The position numbers and the translations under genes are program-made. From Peptoniphilus obesi ph1 (lineage in GTDB: Bacteria; Bacillota; Clostridia; Tissierellales; Peptoniphilaceae), in the NCBI RefSeq assembly GCF_000311865.1, contig NZ_HE978582.1, positions 247,971 through 311,970 on the forward strand: DNA of 64,000 bases, given 5' to 3'. Numbering within the stretch: the first letter of the stretch is position 1; the number at the start of each line of letters is the position of its first letter. Below are positions 36,508 through 44,897 of this stretch, piece by piece. Under the pieces are notes generated by a model. The model searched no databases. It was given only the letters and a program-made list of their open reading frames with translations, and had not been told where the DNA came from.

Positions 36508-38657
36508 CATCTAACTCCTTCATGACTAACTTGTAATTTATTATCTTCTTTTTTTGCTGGTCTAAGAATTAAGTATAGATATATTGCCAATATTACTAGA
36601 GCAACTGCTGTTCCAGCATTAAAAGCTTGTTTATCTATTAAAACTCTTGAGAATTGGTAGATCATAAGAGCTACTGTATAAGAAAATACCATTTGGTAGC
36701 CTATTGCAAATCTAAACCATTTTCTTTCTCCCATTTCTTCTTTCATTGCACCAAGTGCTGCAAAGCAAGGTAGAGTTAATTGGTTGAAGAACATGAATGA
36801 TAAGATAGATGCTGTTGTAAATTTAGAAGTTATTAAAGCGTTTAAGCTAGCATCTCCAGCAGCAACTTCTCCAAGTCCTGCAACTACTCCATAAGTTGAA
36901 ACTACAACTTCCTTAGCTACAAGTCCTAGTAAAGTAGCAACTGTTGCCATCCAATCTCCAAACCCAAGCGGTGCAAATATAAATGATAGTTTTGTACCAA
37001 TATAAGATAGGATTGAATGAGTTGAAGCATTTTCAAATTCCATAAATTCTCCATAAATAGAAATATTTGATAGAACCCAAACTACAACTGTACATAAAAG
37101 AATAATTGTACCAGCTTTTATAACAAAGGCTTTACCCCTGTTGTAAGTTGCTTTTAAAACATTTCTCATGCTTGGTAAATGATATTCTGGAAGTTCCATA
37201 ACAAATGGAGCAGGGTCGCCACTAAAGATTTTTGTTTTCTTTAATATTAAACCAGAAACTACAACAGCAACAATCCCACCAAAATACCAAATTGTTGAAT
37301 ACCACCAAACTCCAGCAAACATAGCTGCGAACATGGCAATTATATCCGTTTTTGCTCCACAAGGCATAAAGGATGCAACTATTACTGTCATTCTTCTATC
37401 CTTGTCGTTTTCTATTGTTCTTGTTCCCATGATTCCCGGTACAGAACAACCTGTTCCTATTAGAATAGGAATAAAGCTCTTACCAGATAAACCAAATCTT
37501 CTAAATACTCTATCTAATATAAAGGCAATTCTTGCCATGTAGCCAACATCTTCTAGAATTGAAATTAAGAAGAATAGACAAACTATTACAGGCAAAAATC
37601 CAAGCACTGCTCCAACACCGCCAATAATACCATCAGATATTAAGCTTGTTAAAGCATCTGAAACACCCATAGAAGATAAAAATCCACCAACAGCTTCTGG
37701 AACCCTTTCTCCTAAAAGTTCATCAGCCCAAAAATCATTTATTGGACCACCAACAATGCCAATCGAAATATAATAAACAGCTGACATAATTACTGCAAAT
37801 ATAGGAAGGGCAAGAAGTCTATTTGTTACAACTTTATCGATTCTATCACTTGTTGAAAGACCACTTCTTCCTTTTTTTACTGATTTACTTGTGATGTCAG
37901 TTACAAAATTATATCTTTGGTCTGTTATAATACTTTCGCTGTCATCATCAAATTCTTCTTCTGCCTTATCGATAATTGAATTGATTTTAGCAAATTCGTC
38001 TTCGCTAACAAAAATCTCATCTCTTATCTTTTCGTCTCTTTCAAAAAGTTTTACTGCTAGCCATCTTTTAGCTGGATTTTCTTTTAGTGAATCTACACTA
38101 GAAATTATTTCTTCTATATAATTTTCAACATTTTCTGAAAAACTCTTCATGCTCTTATTTTCGTAAGATTTTTCAGCTAATTGCTTAGTTGTTTCTATCA
38201 ACTCATCAAGATTTTCATTTCTTAGTGCTGATATCTCTACAATTTTGCAGCCAAGTTCTTCTTCTATCTTTTTAGTATCAATTTGGTCCTTATTTTTTCT
38301 AACAACATCCATCATGTTAAAAGCTAAAATTAAAGGAATTCCAATTTCTGAAAGCTGAGTTGCAAGATATAAGTTTCTTTCTATATTAGATGCATCAATA
38401 ACATCTATAACCACATCTGGTTTTTCGTTTATTAAATAATCTCTTGATACAACTTCTTCCAATGTATAAGGAGATAAAGAATATATACCAGGTAGATCAG
38501 TAAATTTTATATTTTTATCTTCTTTATATTGTCCTGTTTTCTTCTCAACTGTAACACCAGGCCAGTTACCAACGTATTGGTAAGATCCTGTTAAATTATT
38601 AAATAAAGTGGTTTTACCACTGTTTGGATTACCAATTAATGCAACTGTAATATCCAT
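36507..38657 (-). CDS. feoB: Ferrous iron transport protein B
   Basis: A 716-residue Fe(II) transporter. The cytoplasmic G domain has G1 (GNPNSGKTT, residues 9-17), G3 (DLPGIYSL) and a helical insulator. The membrane part has two Gate regions (GTGCSVPGIMGTRTIEN and NQLTLPCFAALGAMKEE, each with its conserved Cys). Length and domain order are normal. It is preceded by two feoA genes and followed by a Cys-rich partner, a complete anaerobic iron uptake operon. Confidence 0.96.
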   Translation of the reverse strand: MDITVALIGNPNSGKTTLFNNLTGSYQYVGNWPGVTVEKKTGQYKEDKNIKFTDLPGIYSLSPYTLEEVVSRDYLINEKPDVVIDVIDASNIERNLYLATQLSEIGIPLILAFNMMDVVRKNKDQIDTKKIEEELGCKIVEISALRNENLDELIETTKQLAEKSYENKSMKSFSENVENYIEEIISSVDSLKENPAKRWLAVKLFERDEKIRDEIFVSEDEFAKINSIIDKAEEEFDDDSESIITDQRYNFVTDITSKSVKKGRSGLSTSDRIDKVVTNRLLALPIFAVIMSAVYYISIGIVGGPINDFWADELLGERVPEAVGGFLSSMGVSDALTSLISDGIIGGVGAVLGFLPVIVCLFFLISILEDVGYMARIAFILDRVFRRFGLSGKSFIPILIGTGCSVPGIMGTRTIENDKDRRMTVIVASFMPCGAKTDIIAMFAAMFAGVWWYSTIWYFGGIVAVVVSGLILKKTKIFSGDPAPFVMELPEYHLPSMRNVLKATYNRGKAFVIKAGTIILLCTVVVWVLSNISIYGEFMEFENASTHSILSYIGTKLSFIFAPLGFGDWMATVATLLGLVAKEVVVSTYGVVAGLGEVAAGDASLNALITSKFTTASILSFMFFNQLTLPCFAALGAMKEEMGERKWFRFAIGYQMVFSYTVALMIYQFSRVLIDKQAFNAGTAVALVILAIYLYLILRPAKKEDNKLQVSHEGVR

Positions 38658-38667
38658 AATTTACCTC

Positions 38668-38898
38668 CTATTTTATTATTTCTTCAATTTCTATAAGTTC
38701 TGCATCATTTCTTCTTATAGATAATTCATAATTTCTCACATTGATTTGTACTGGATCGCCAAGAGGGGCAACTTTTCTTATGTATATTTCAGCTCCCTTA
38801 GTAATACCCATGTCCATAATTCTTCTTTTGTAGGCACCTTGACCATTAATCTTTGAGATTTTATAGTAGTGGCCTACTTTTGCCTCTTTCAAACTCAT
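38668..38898 (-). CDS. feoA: FeoA, ferrous iron transport accessory protein
   Basis: A 76-residue SH3-like protein. MSLKEAKVGHYYKISKINGQ, RRIMDMGITKGAEI and VAPLGDPVQINVRNYELSIR are typical of FeoA. It probably modulates the FeoB G domain. It sits ten bases upstream of feoB and three bases after a second feoA-like gene. Confidence 0.93.
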   Translation of the reverse strand: MSLKEAKVGHYYKISKINGQGAYKRRIMDMGITKGAEIYIRKVAPLGDPVQINVRNYELSIRRNDAELIEIEEIIK

Positions 38899-38901
38899 TT
38901 T

Positions 38902-39132
38902 TTAAATCCCCCCAACAATAATAGCCGACGCTATATCGTGTCCTATTGCAACTCTGGAATCTTTGACTTTTACAATCAAATTTCCACTGTTTTCACTAAC
39001 AACACTAATAATAGCACCCTCAACAAATCCTAAATTTTCAAGATGTCTATATTGATTTAAATTATTAAGCTTATTTTGTTTTATCTTGGTGATTCTAAAG
39101 TCTGTGTTTTTCGGAATCATTAATAAATTCAT
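38902..39132 (-). CDS. FeoA-like protein, first gene of the feo operon
   Basis: A 76-residue FeoA-domain protein diverged from its neighbour: LENLGFVEGAIISVVSENSG and VKDSRVAIGHDIASAIIVG follow the FeoA pattern, but the N-terminus differs (MNLLMIPKNTDFRI). Two FeoA proteins in one operon are common in Firmicutes. The ATG at 39132 is preferred to the TTG at 39141 because of the GGAGTTGAGG ribosome-binding site. Confidence 0.85.
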   Translation of the reverse strand: MNLLMIPKNTDFRITKIKQNKLNNLNQYRHLENLGFVEGAIISVVSENSGNLIVKVKDSRVAIGHDIASAIIVGGI

Positions 39133-39211
39133 CTTCCTCAACTCCTAACATGAAATATAGCAAAATTCTATCAATATCGAAGTCCTAAATATTTAAAGTA
39201 ATTGTTTCTAA

Positions 39212-39252
39212 TTGATAATAATATGTACTTGATAACACAAGTCTTTTGATAA
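39212..39252 (-). promoter_or_regulatory. Three phased TTGATAA repeats in the feo leader
   Basis: TTGATAA occurs at 39212, 39229 and 39246, exactly 17 bp apart, between a TATAAT-type promoter near 39,263-39,272 (reverse strand) and the first feoA gene. The units are otherwise different, so this is not a simple repeat. It is a plausible binding array for an iron-responsive repressor of the Fur or DtxR type; the identity is not proven. The remaining AT-rich stretch to 39,457 shows no gene. Confidence 0.5.
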
Positions 39253-39457
39253 TCAGCATCGATATTATAACACACTTTTTTTCCAAATTAAAATATTCCC
39301 AAATAAAATTAAGTATTTTCTGTATTTTTCATATTATTCCTGTTTGCATATTAAAATTTAAAACATTTATAATAAAAAATTTTGCTTTAAGATACTTTTA
39401 ATAATTTTAAATTAAATCTATCAAACAAATTAATTGCTTTATTTTTATAAATTTGCA

Positions 39458-39484
39458 TAAAAAAAGCACCCGTTTCCAGGTGCT
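39458..39484 (-). terminator. Terminator of the tRNA-Ser/SRP RNA unit
   Basis: AGCACC (39465-39470) pairs with GGTGCT (39479-39484), with an extended G/C-rich stem and seven T on the reverse strand. It follows the 3' end of the SRP RNA. Confidence 0.85.
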
Positions 39485-39489
39485 AATAT

Positions 39490-39761
39490 GTAACCATGAA
39501 CCCATAATCGAATTACGTTCATATACGGTACCCAAATAGTTAACTCAAATAAGGCACTCCCGCGGCACAGCTAGTCACCTACTTAGTGCTGCTTCCGTCA
39601 AGACCTGACACGGTTCGCAGGGCTATCTTGCGCAGGACCCTATTATCAACATCACTTTTTTGGGGCAGTCTATACAAACAACAACCCTCATATGGGAATT
39701 CGACCCTGCTATAGCGAATCGCAGGTTACAAGGCATCGCTAATTCCCCGTCTATCATGGCA
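39490..39761 (-). ncRNA. ffs: Signal recognition particle RNA, long Firmicutes type
   Basis: On the reverse strand the conserved SRP helix 8 is present (GTCAGGTCTTGACGGAAGCAGC-like core split as GTCAGGTC and GACGGAAGCAGC at about 39,588-39,609), followed by GCACTAAGTAGG. The 5' Alu-domain part (AGACGGGGAATTAGCG, then GCAGGGTCGAATTCCC) resembles the B. subtilis scRNA, and the ends pair (CCATGA near 39,759 with TCATGG near 39,494). It is the RNA scaffold for Ffh in co-translational protein targeting. End positions are estimated to within several bases. It is co-transcribed with the tRNA-Ser just upstream. Confidence 0.92.
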
Positions 39762-39762
39762 A

Positions 39763-39853
39763 TGGCGGAGAGAGAGGGATTTGAACCCTCGATACGATAT
39801 TATCGTATACCCGCTTTCCAGGCGGGCCCCTTCAGCCTCTCGGACATCTCTCC
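39763..39853 (-). tRNA. tRNA-Ser (anticodon GGA)
   Basis: A 91-base class II tRNA with encoded CCA. The acceptor stem GGAGAGA pairs with TCTCTCC, the anticodon stem-loop is CCCGC-CTGGAAA-GCGGG (anticodon GGA), a long variable arm is built from TACGAT and ATCGTA, and the T-loop is GGTTCAAATCC. It reads UCC and UCU codons. It lies directly before the SRP RNA. Confidence 0.97.
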
Positions 39854-39867
39854 AAGCTTAGAATATA

Positions 39868-39896
39868 ATTCTAACTTGTAATCTAGACTTTGTCAA
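39868..39896 (-). promoter_or_regulatory. Promoter of the tRNA-Ser/SRP RNA unit
   Basis: On the reverse strand a consensus -35 TTGACA (39896-39891), 17-bp spacer and -10 TAGAAT (39873-39868), 15 bases before the tRNA 5' end. Strong, as expected for stable RNA. Confidence 0.8.
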
Positions 39897-40016
39897 GAAT
39901 CTATGATTTTACTGCAAATAAAGAGATAAATAAATTAAAAATAAATAGAAAATTTTAAAATTTTTTCTAAATGATGTAAAATATTAATTAAGAGTATTTT
40001 CTTAAGGAGTGAGGTT

Positions 40017-41006
40017 TTGAATACAAAACAAAAGATATTAAAGTATCTGGAAGAAAATAGGGATGATTTTATATCCGGTGAAGATATGGCTAAAAAACTC
40101 AATATATCTAGAACTGCGATTTGGAAAGGGGTTAATTCTCTAAGAGATCAAGGCTTTGTAATAAACAGTTCCACCAACAAGGGTTACCAGATTGATAAAG
40201 ATTGTGATAAAATTTCTGAATTTGGCATAAAACATAATTTATCAGATGAGTTAAAGGAAAAAGATATAGATATTATCTATTATGATTCTATAGATTCGAC
40301 TAATACAGAAATGAAAAGAAGGCTCTATTCTGAAAAATTAAATAATTACACTGTGATAGTTGCCGATGAACAAACTGGAGGACGTGGCAGACGCGGCAGA
40401 GACTTTATTTCTCCTAAGGGGTCTGGAATTTATTTTTCAATTGTCTTATTCCCAGAAGATAATTTTGATATGAGTTCGTTTGACCTTGTAACTGTTAGAG
40501 CAGCAGTTGCTGTTGCAAAATCAATTAATGAAATCACTGATAAAGAGGCAAAAATCAAATGGGTCAATGATGTCTTTGTTGATGGAAAAAAAGTTTGTGG
40601 AATTTTATCAGAAGCCGATTCTGATTTTGAAAATAGACATATAAAATCTATAATAGTTGGAATTGGAATTAATTTTTCTACCAAAGAAGAAAATTTTGGT
40701 GAATTGAAAAACAAGGCTGGATCTATCAATCCTAAGGGCGTTTTAAGAAGTGAATTGTGTGCAAAAATAATCAGTAATTTTTACGACATCTACTATCATC
40801 AATCAAATGAAAGTGTCCTAGATTATTACACTAAGTATTCGAATGTTATAAATCAGGAAGTTGAATTTGAATTAAATTCTAAAAAGTACAGTGGTATAGC
40901 TGAAAAATTTGATGAAAAAGGAAATTTAATTGTTAAATTAGATGATTCTAATAAAATGACCTTGTCTAGTGGCGAGATCTCAATTAGAGGAGACTTTTAT
41001 AGATAA
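40017..41006 (+). CDS. birA: Bifunctional biotin ligase / biotin operon repressor BirA
   Basis: A 329-residue class II BirA. The N-terminal winged helix (GEDMAKKLNISRTAIWKGVN, residues about 20-60) binds DNA. The catalytic domain has the biotinyl-AMP loop (QTGGRGRRGRDFISPKGSG) and IKWVNDVFVDGKKVCGIL, and a C-terminal SH3-like domain completes it. It attaches biotin to carboxylases and, with biotinyl-AMP, represses biotin genes; a matching operator lies at 49,460-49,488 in this window. The likely start is TTG at 40017, with AGGAGTGAGG upstream. It stands alone and ends in a terminator. Confidence 0.95.
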   Translation: MNTKQKILKYLEENRDDFISGEDMAKKLNISRTAIWKGVNSLRDQGFVINSSTNKGYQIDKDCDKISEFGIKHNLSDELKEKDIDIIYYDSIDSTNTEMKRRLYSEKLNNYTVIVADEQTGGRGRRGRDFISPKGSGIYFSIVLFPEDNFDMSSFDLVTVRAAVAVAKSINEITDKEAKIKWVNDVFVDGKKVCGILSEADSDFENRHIKSIIVGIGINFSTKEENFGELKNKAGSINPKGVLRSELCAKIISNFYDIYYHQSNESVLDYYTKYSNVINQEVEFELNSKKYSGIAEKFDEKGNLIVKLDDSNKMTLSSGEISIRGDFYR

Positions 41007-41045
41007 AAAATAAGGAGAACAGTTTCGGACTGCCCTCCTTATTTT
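41007..41045 (+). terminator. Terminator of birA
   Basis: An 11-bp perfect stem (41007-41017 with 41035-41045) that includes the birA stop region and ends in a T-rich flank. Confidence 0.85.
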
Positions 41046-41162
41046 ATATTGGGAAGAAAAAAAGATAATTGAGTAATATTAACAACATAGTGGAAATATT
41101 AACAACTTAATAATAACACAGCTTTCATAGTTTTGCAATCGTTTTCTAAAAGTTTATAAAAG

Positions 41163-41185
41163 AAGCTTGCATTGACTGCAAGCTT
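41163..41185 (-). terminator. Probable terminator of the PAS-SpoIIE gene
   Basis: AAGCTTGCA (41163-41171) pairs perfectly with TGCAAGCTT (41177-41185), followed on the reverse strand by CTTTTATAA. Bases 41,046-41,284 otherwise hold no gene I can support. Confidence 0.6.
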
Positions 41186-41284
41186 GTATACATGAGACTT
41201 TGGCTGCATTTATAATGATTTTTTTAATAAAATCTTTTAAAATAATTTTTATCTCTTTAGTCATCTATTCTATATTTATATTAC

Positions 41285-42385
41285 TTACCATATTTTTAAT
41301 AATAGGGCAGAAATATCGTCTTTTTGTTCGCCCATTGTAAACTCATAGAGTTTTTTGTTTAGCTCATCAATTTCTCCATCATCATTGTTTAGTAAGATAT
41401 CTATAACCCTATTAACTCCGTAGGCTTCTTCCTTAAAATTTTTTGAATCTACTACTCCATCTGTCATAAATAATAATTTATCTGTTATTCTAAGATCTGT
41501 TTCATACTCTTGGTAGGATTCATTATTTAAAAATTTTGTAATTGGAAATCCTTCTGCCTCAAGAACTTTTGCTTGACCATTTGATACTAAAATTGGTGTT
41601 GGAAAATGACCTGCATTTGAATAAGTAAATTTTGAAGCTTTCTTATTGTAAACTCCATAGAAAAAAGTAAAGTAATTATCTATATCTAAGTCTAGTTTTA
41701 CAAACTTCTCCTGTAGATAGGAAAGTGTGTCTGCTGGGTGGATCAAGATTTCAAAAGGTACATCTCTGAGTACAAATTTAATAAACATGGTTAGCATAGA
41801 AGATGCAAATCCATGTCCCACACAATCTGATATATAAACTCCAAAATTTTCTTCATCTATTTTGAAGATATCAAAAATATCTCCACTAAGAACACTTGAT
41901 GGTCTGTAAATATATTCTACTTTCAAATTCTCAATAAATCCATTTTTAGGTAATAGGGAATTTTGAATTTTTTTAGCTTGAGCCATTTCTATAGAAAGCT
42001 TTTTATTTTTATCTATAATTTCACTAATAAGTCTATGCTCGTTACTAGTGTTTCTAAAAACTTCTACTGCTCCAAATATTCTTCCATCTAGGTTCTTTAT
42101 AGGAGAGCATTTTACAGAATAGTATATCCCGTCTATATATTCTTCTCTTTGAATAACTTCTCCTGTTTGAATGGTTCTATTTGCTATATTCGTAGATAAA
42201 TCAAAATCATCTATCTTACAAACCAAGGTTTTCTTGTCATAGCCTAGTTGCTCTTCCATGGCATTGTTTACAAAAATCACCCTGCCATCAGCATCTATGA
42301 CTCTAACTAGATCAGCAATAGCATCTAAAATCTGATAATTAAGTTTTGATTTGTTAAATATCATATCTTTATATTTAGATCCCAT
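41285..42385 (-). CDS. PAS domain and SpoIIE-type protein phosphatase
   Basis: A 366-residue cytoplasmic protein. An N-terminal PAS domain (LDAIADLVRVIDADGRVIFV, NNAMEEQLGYDKKTL, residues about 20-125) and a short coiled coil are followed by a PPM/SpoIIE phosphatase domain with metal-binding acidic residues (SVLSGDIFDIFKIDEENFG, DCVGHGFASSML, KLLFMTDGVVDSKN). Such proteins dephosphorylate anti-anti-sigma factors; no such partner is adjacent, so the target is unknown. A TTG at 42403 is in frame, but the ATG at 42385 has the AGAGGTGG ribosome-binding site. Confidence 0.88.
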   Translation of the reverse strand: MGSKYKDMIFNKSKLNYQILDAIADLVRVIDADGRVIFVNNAMEEQLGYDKKTLVCKIDDFDLSTNIANRTIQTGEVIQREEYIDGIYYSVKCSPIKNLDGRIFGAVEVFRNTSNEHRLISEIIDKNKKLSIEMAQAKKIQNSLLPKNGFIENLKVEYIYRPSSVLSGDIFDIFKIDEENFGVYISDCVGHGFASSMLTMFIKFVLRDVPFEILIHPADTLSYLQEKFVKLDLDIDNYFTFFYGVYNKKASKFTYSNAGHFPTPILVSNGQAKVLEAEGFPITKFLNNESYQEYETDLRITDKLLFMTDGVVDSKNFKEEAYGVNRVIDILLNNDDGEIDELNKKLYEFTMGEQKDDISALLLKIW

Positions 42386-42436
42386 TCTTCCACCTCTGTT
42401 CAATTATTATATCATATTAAACTGTTAAATGATATT

Positions 42437-43564
42437 CTATTTTGGCATAGGTCCGTGATACTGGTAGTAGTAGGTCTTAATCCTACCGTTGTATAGTTTT
42501 CTATTTCTGTTAGATTTTTTGCCGAAGTTTTTTTCAAACTTTTCATCAGCAGATATGGCAAATAAGGACCAAGTTGGATTTTCCTTATAAAGTTTCCCAA
42601 GTTCTTTTTCTAATTCCGCCAAATCGTCTCCGCCAATTCTCACTCCATATGGTGGATTTGTAACAATGACTCCGTAATCTCCAGCAAGGTCTAAATCTCT
42701 TATATCTTTTACAAAAAATTTAATATCATTTTCTAGTCCTAAAATTTCTGCATTGCTTTTTGCTATTTCAATAGCTTGTCTTGAAATATCTGTTCCATAA
42801 ATTTCAAGTTCCTTATCATAATCTATTTCTTGATAGCACTTAACTTTTTCTTCTTTCATTATTTCCTTGTCCATAAAAATAAATTCTTCAAAGTCAAATT
42901 TTCTAGAAAGTCCTGGTGCTATATTTTTGCCTATCATGGCAGCTTCAATTGCTAGAGTTCCTGATCCGCAAAATGGATCCCAAAATACTCTGGAATCATT
43001 CCAAAATGAAAGCTGGATAAGCCCTGCTGCTAGGGTTTCAGATATTGGCGCCTTGTAGGATGCAGCCCTATATCCTCTTTTGTGAAGTCCTGATCCTGAT
43101 GTATCTAGTAAAATTCTAGCGACATCTTTATATAAAATGACTTCTAATTTATATCTTTCTTTAGATTTTTCAAAATAATCTATTTTATAAGTTCTTTGTA
43201 ATTTTTTTATAATTGCTTTTTCTGTTATTCTTTGGCAATCAGATACTGAAAAAAGTTTTGACTTTGCTGATCTTCCTTGAACGATAAAATTTCCTTCTTC
43301 TGAAATTATATCTTCCCAATCAATCGCATATACATTATCAAAAAGTTCTTCAAAGCTAAGAGCTTCAAAACTTGCTATTTCTATAAAAACTCTTTCTGCT
43401 GATCTTAATCTTAAATTTAAGATAGCTATATCCCTTAAATTTCCATCAAATTTTATTTGTCCATCACTAACTTCTAGTTTCTCATAGCCTAAGTCTAAAA
43501 GTTCTCTTTTTACAACAGACTCTAGTCCAAAATTCATATTTACTATTATTTTTATATTCTTCAT
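42437..43564 (-). CDS. THUMP-domain class I SAM-dependent RNA methyltransferase (RlmL/YpsC-like)
   Basis: A 375-residue protein: an N-terminal THUMP-type RNA-binding domain (residues about 1-160), then a Rossmann methyltransferase with DPFCGSGTLAIEAAM, GTDISRQAIEIAKSNAEI and the catalytic NPPYG motif typical of N2-guanine methylation. It is close to the B. subtilis YpsC/RlmL N-terminal group that modifies 23S rRNA; the exact target base is not readable. The ATG at 43564 (GGTGAAAG upstream) is preferred to a TTG at 43576. It ends 51 bases before the phosphatase start. Confidence 0.9.
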   Translation of the reverse strand: MKNIKIIVNMNFGLESVVKRELLDLGYEKLEVSDGQIKFDGNLRDIAILNLRLRSAERVFIEIASFEALSFEELFDNVYAIDWEDIISEEGNFIVQGRSAKSKLFSVSDCQRITEKAIIKKLQRTYKIDYFEKSKERYKLEVILYKDVARILLDTSGSGLHKRGYRAASYKAPISETLAAGLIQLSFWNDSRVFWDPFCGSGTLAIEAAMIGKNIAPGLSRKFDFEEFIFMDKEIMKEEKVKCYQEIDYDKELEIYGTDISRQAIEIAKSNAEILGLENDIKFFVKDIRDLDLAGDYGVIVTNPPYGVRIGGDDLAELEKELGKLYKENPTWSLFAISADEKFEKNFGKKSNRNRKLYNGRIKTYYYQYHGPMPK

Positions 43565-43605
43565 TCTTTCACCCAAATTAATTATACAATATATTCTATA
43601 AAAAA

Positions 43606-43628
43606 AAGAACCAGTTATTCTGGTTCTT
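43606..43628 (-). terminator. Terminator of the MacAB-like efflux operon
   Basis: AAGAACCAG (43606-43614) pairs perfectly with CTGGTTCTT (43620-43628) and is followed on the reverse strand by eight T. Confidence 0.88.
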
Positions 43629-43639
43629 CTTCTCTAATT

Positions 43640-44893
43640 TTATTCATATCTCAAAGCATCTATCGGATCGAGTTTTGCCGCCTTGTTGGCTGGATAGTAT
43701 CCAAAAAATATACCAATCGCCATAGAAAATCCTACTGCAACAATTATTGAGCTGATTGATGGCAGAGTTTTTGATTTTAACAAGATCGAAGCTCCATATC
43801 CAAGAGCTGTTCCAAGTAAAATTCCTATAACTCCACCTATTATACAAATAATTATACTTTCTATTATAAATTGTAGTCTTATGTCTTTATTGGTTGCACC
43901 AAGGGCTTTTCTAATACCAATTTCCCTTGTTCTTTCTGTTACAGATACAAGCAATATATTCATAACCCCAATACCACCAACTAAAAGAGAAATAGCTGCA
44001 ATTCCTCCTATAGCAAGTTTTATTGTTCCCATAGTTTGATTTACTTGGCTTGCAAATGATTCAACACTATTTGCTCTTACTTCTACATTCTCTCTATCTC
44101 TTAGTATTCCTTCATTAAAAAATTTTTCTATTTCTTTTTCTAAATCAGAAAGTCCTTCCCTATCTTTTGCACTTAACATAAAGTACATATATTTGTCTGT
44201 ATCTTCTCCATCAGAAAATTGCATGTTACCAACTCCAAGCGGTATGTAAACGCTAGTAGGATCATCTTCCGATTCTCCCCCAAATACTCCCATGCTCATT
44301 GGTTCATATTTATAAATACCTATGACTCTATAAACTCTTAAACTACCTCCAGTATCTACTTCAATTTCAGATCCTAATGCATCTTCTATTTTATCATTAA
44401 AAATATCCTCTACGACCTTATCTGATATTACTGCAACTTCTTTTGATTTTTCTTCATCTTCGTCAGTTAAAAAAGATCCCGATAGCATTTTTATACTAAA
44501 AACACTCTTTGCTCCAGGTGTTGTAGAATATATTCTTACATTTGAAGTTTTTCTCTCATCTTTTATAGTTCCTGACACTATACTTCCATTTATAGTTACT
44601 GAGTCTATTTTATCAGGATTAAGTTCCTTAAATCTTTCAATTTCTGATCTTGGAATCATATCATCTGATGTCATATCTTCAAAGTCATCTTTTGGTCTTA
44701 CCATAACTTCTATTGTTGTATTTCCTATTTGAGAAAAGCCCTGCTCAACTGAATCCGAAAGGGCCTTCCCAATTGTAACTATAGCTATTACAGAAGATAT
44801 TCCAATAATTATTCCAAGCATGGTCAAAAAAGACCTCATCTTGTTTAATAAAAGTCCTGAAAAAGCTATCTTAATATTTTCTAATATGCCCAT
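43640..44893 (-). CDS. MacB-like ABC transporter permease
   Basis: A 417-residue permease with one N-terminal membrane helix (MRSFLTMLGIIIGISSVIAI), a large extracellular MacB_PCD domain (residues 45-270) and three C-terminal helices of the FtsX domain (GGIGVMNILLVSVTERTREI, GIRKALGATNKDI). With the ATPase four bases upstream and the HlyD-type adaptor it forms a tripartite-like efflux operon. The substrate is unknown; peptides or antibiotics are usual for the family. Confidence 0.92.
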   Translation of the reverse strand: MGILENIKIAFSGLLLNKMRSFLTMLGIIIGISSVIAIVTIGKALSDSVEQGFSQIGNTTIEVMVRPKDDFEDMTSDDMIPRSEIERFKELNPDKIDSVTINGSIVSGTIKDERKTSNVRIYSTTPGAKSVFSIKMLSGSFLTDEDEEKSKEVAVISDKVVEDIFNDKIEDALGSEIEVDTGGSLRVYRVIGIYKYEPMSMGVFGGESEDDPTSVYIPLGVGNMQFSDGEDTDKYMYFMLSAKDREGLSDLEKEIEKFFNEGILRDRENVEVRANSVESFASQVNQTMGTIKLAIGGIAAISLLVGGIGVMNILLVSVTERTREIGIRKALGATNKDIRLQFIIESIIICIIGGVIGILLGTALGYGASILLKSKTLPSISSIIVAVGFSMAIGIFFGYYPANKAAKLDPIDALRYE

Positions 44894-44897
44894 AAAA

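Noticed and set aside
39660-39881. A 73-codon rightward open frame
   Set aside because: It runs antisense over the SRP RNA and tRNA-Ser; the AEREGFEPS-type peptide is a well-known artefact of reading the complement of tRNA-Ser.
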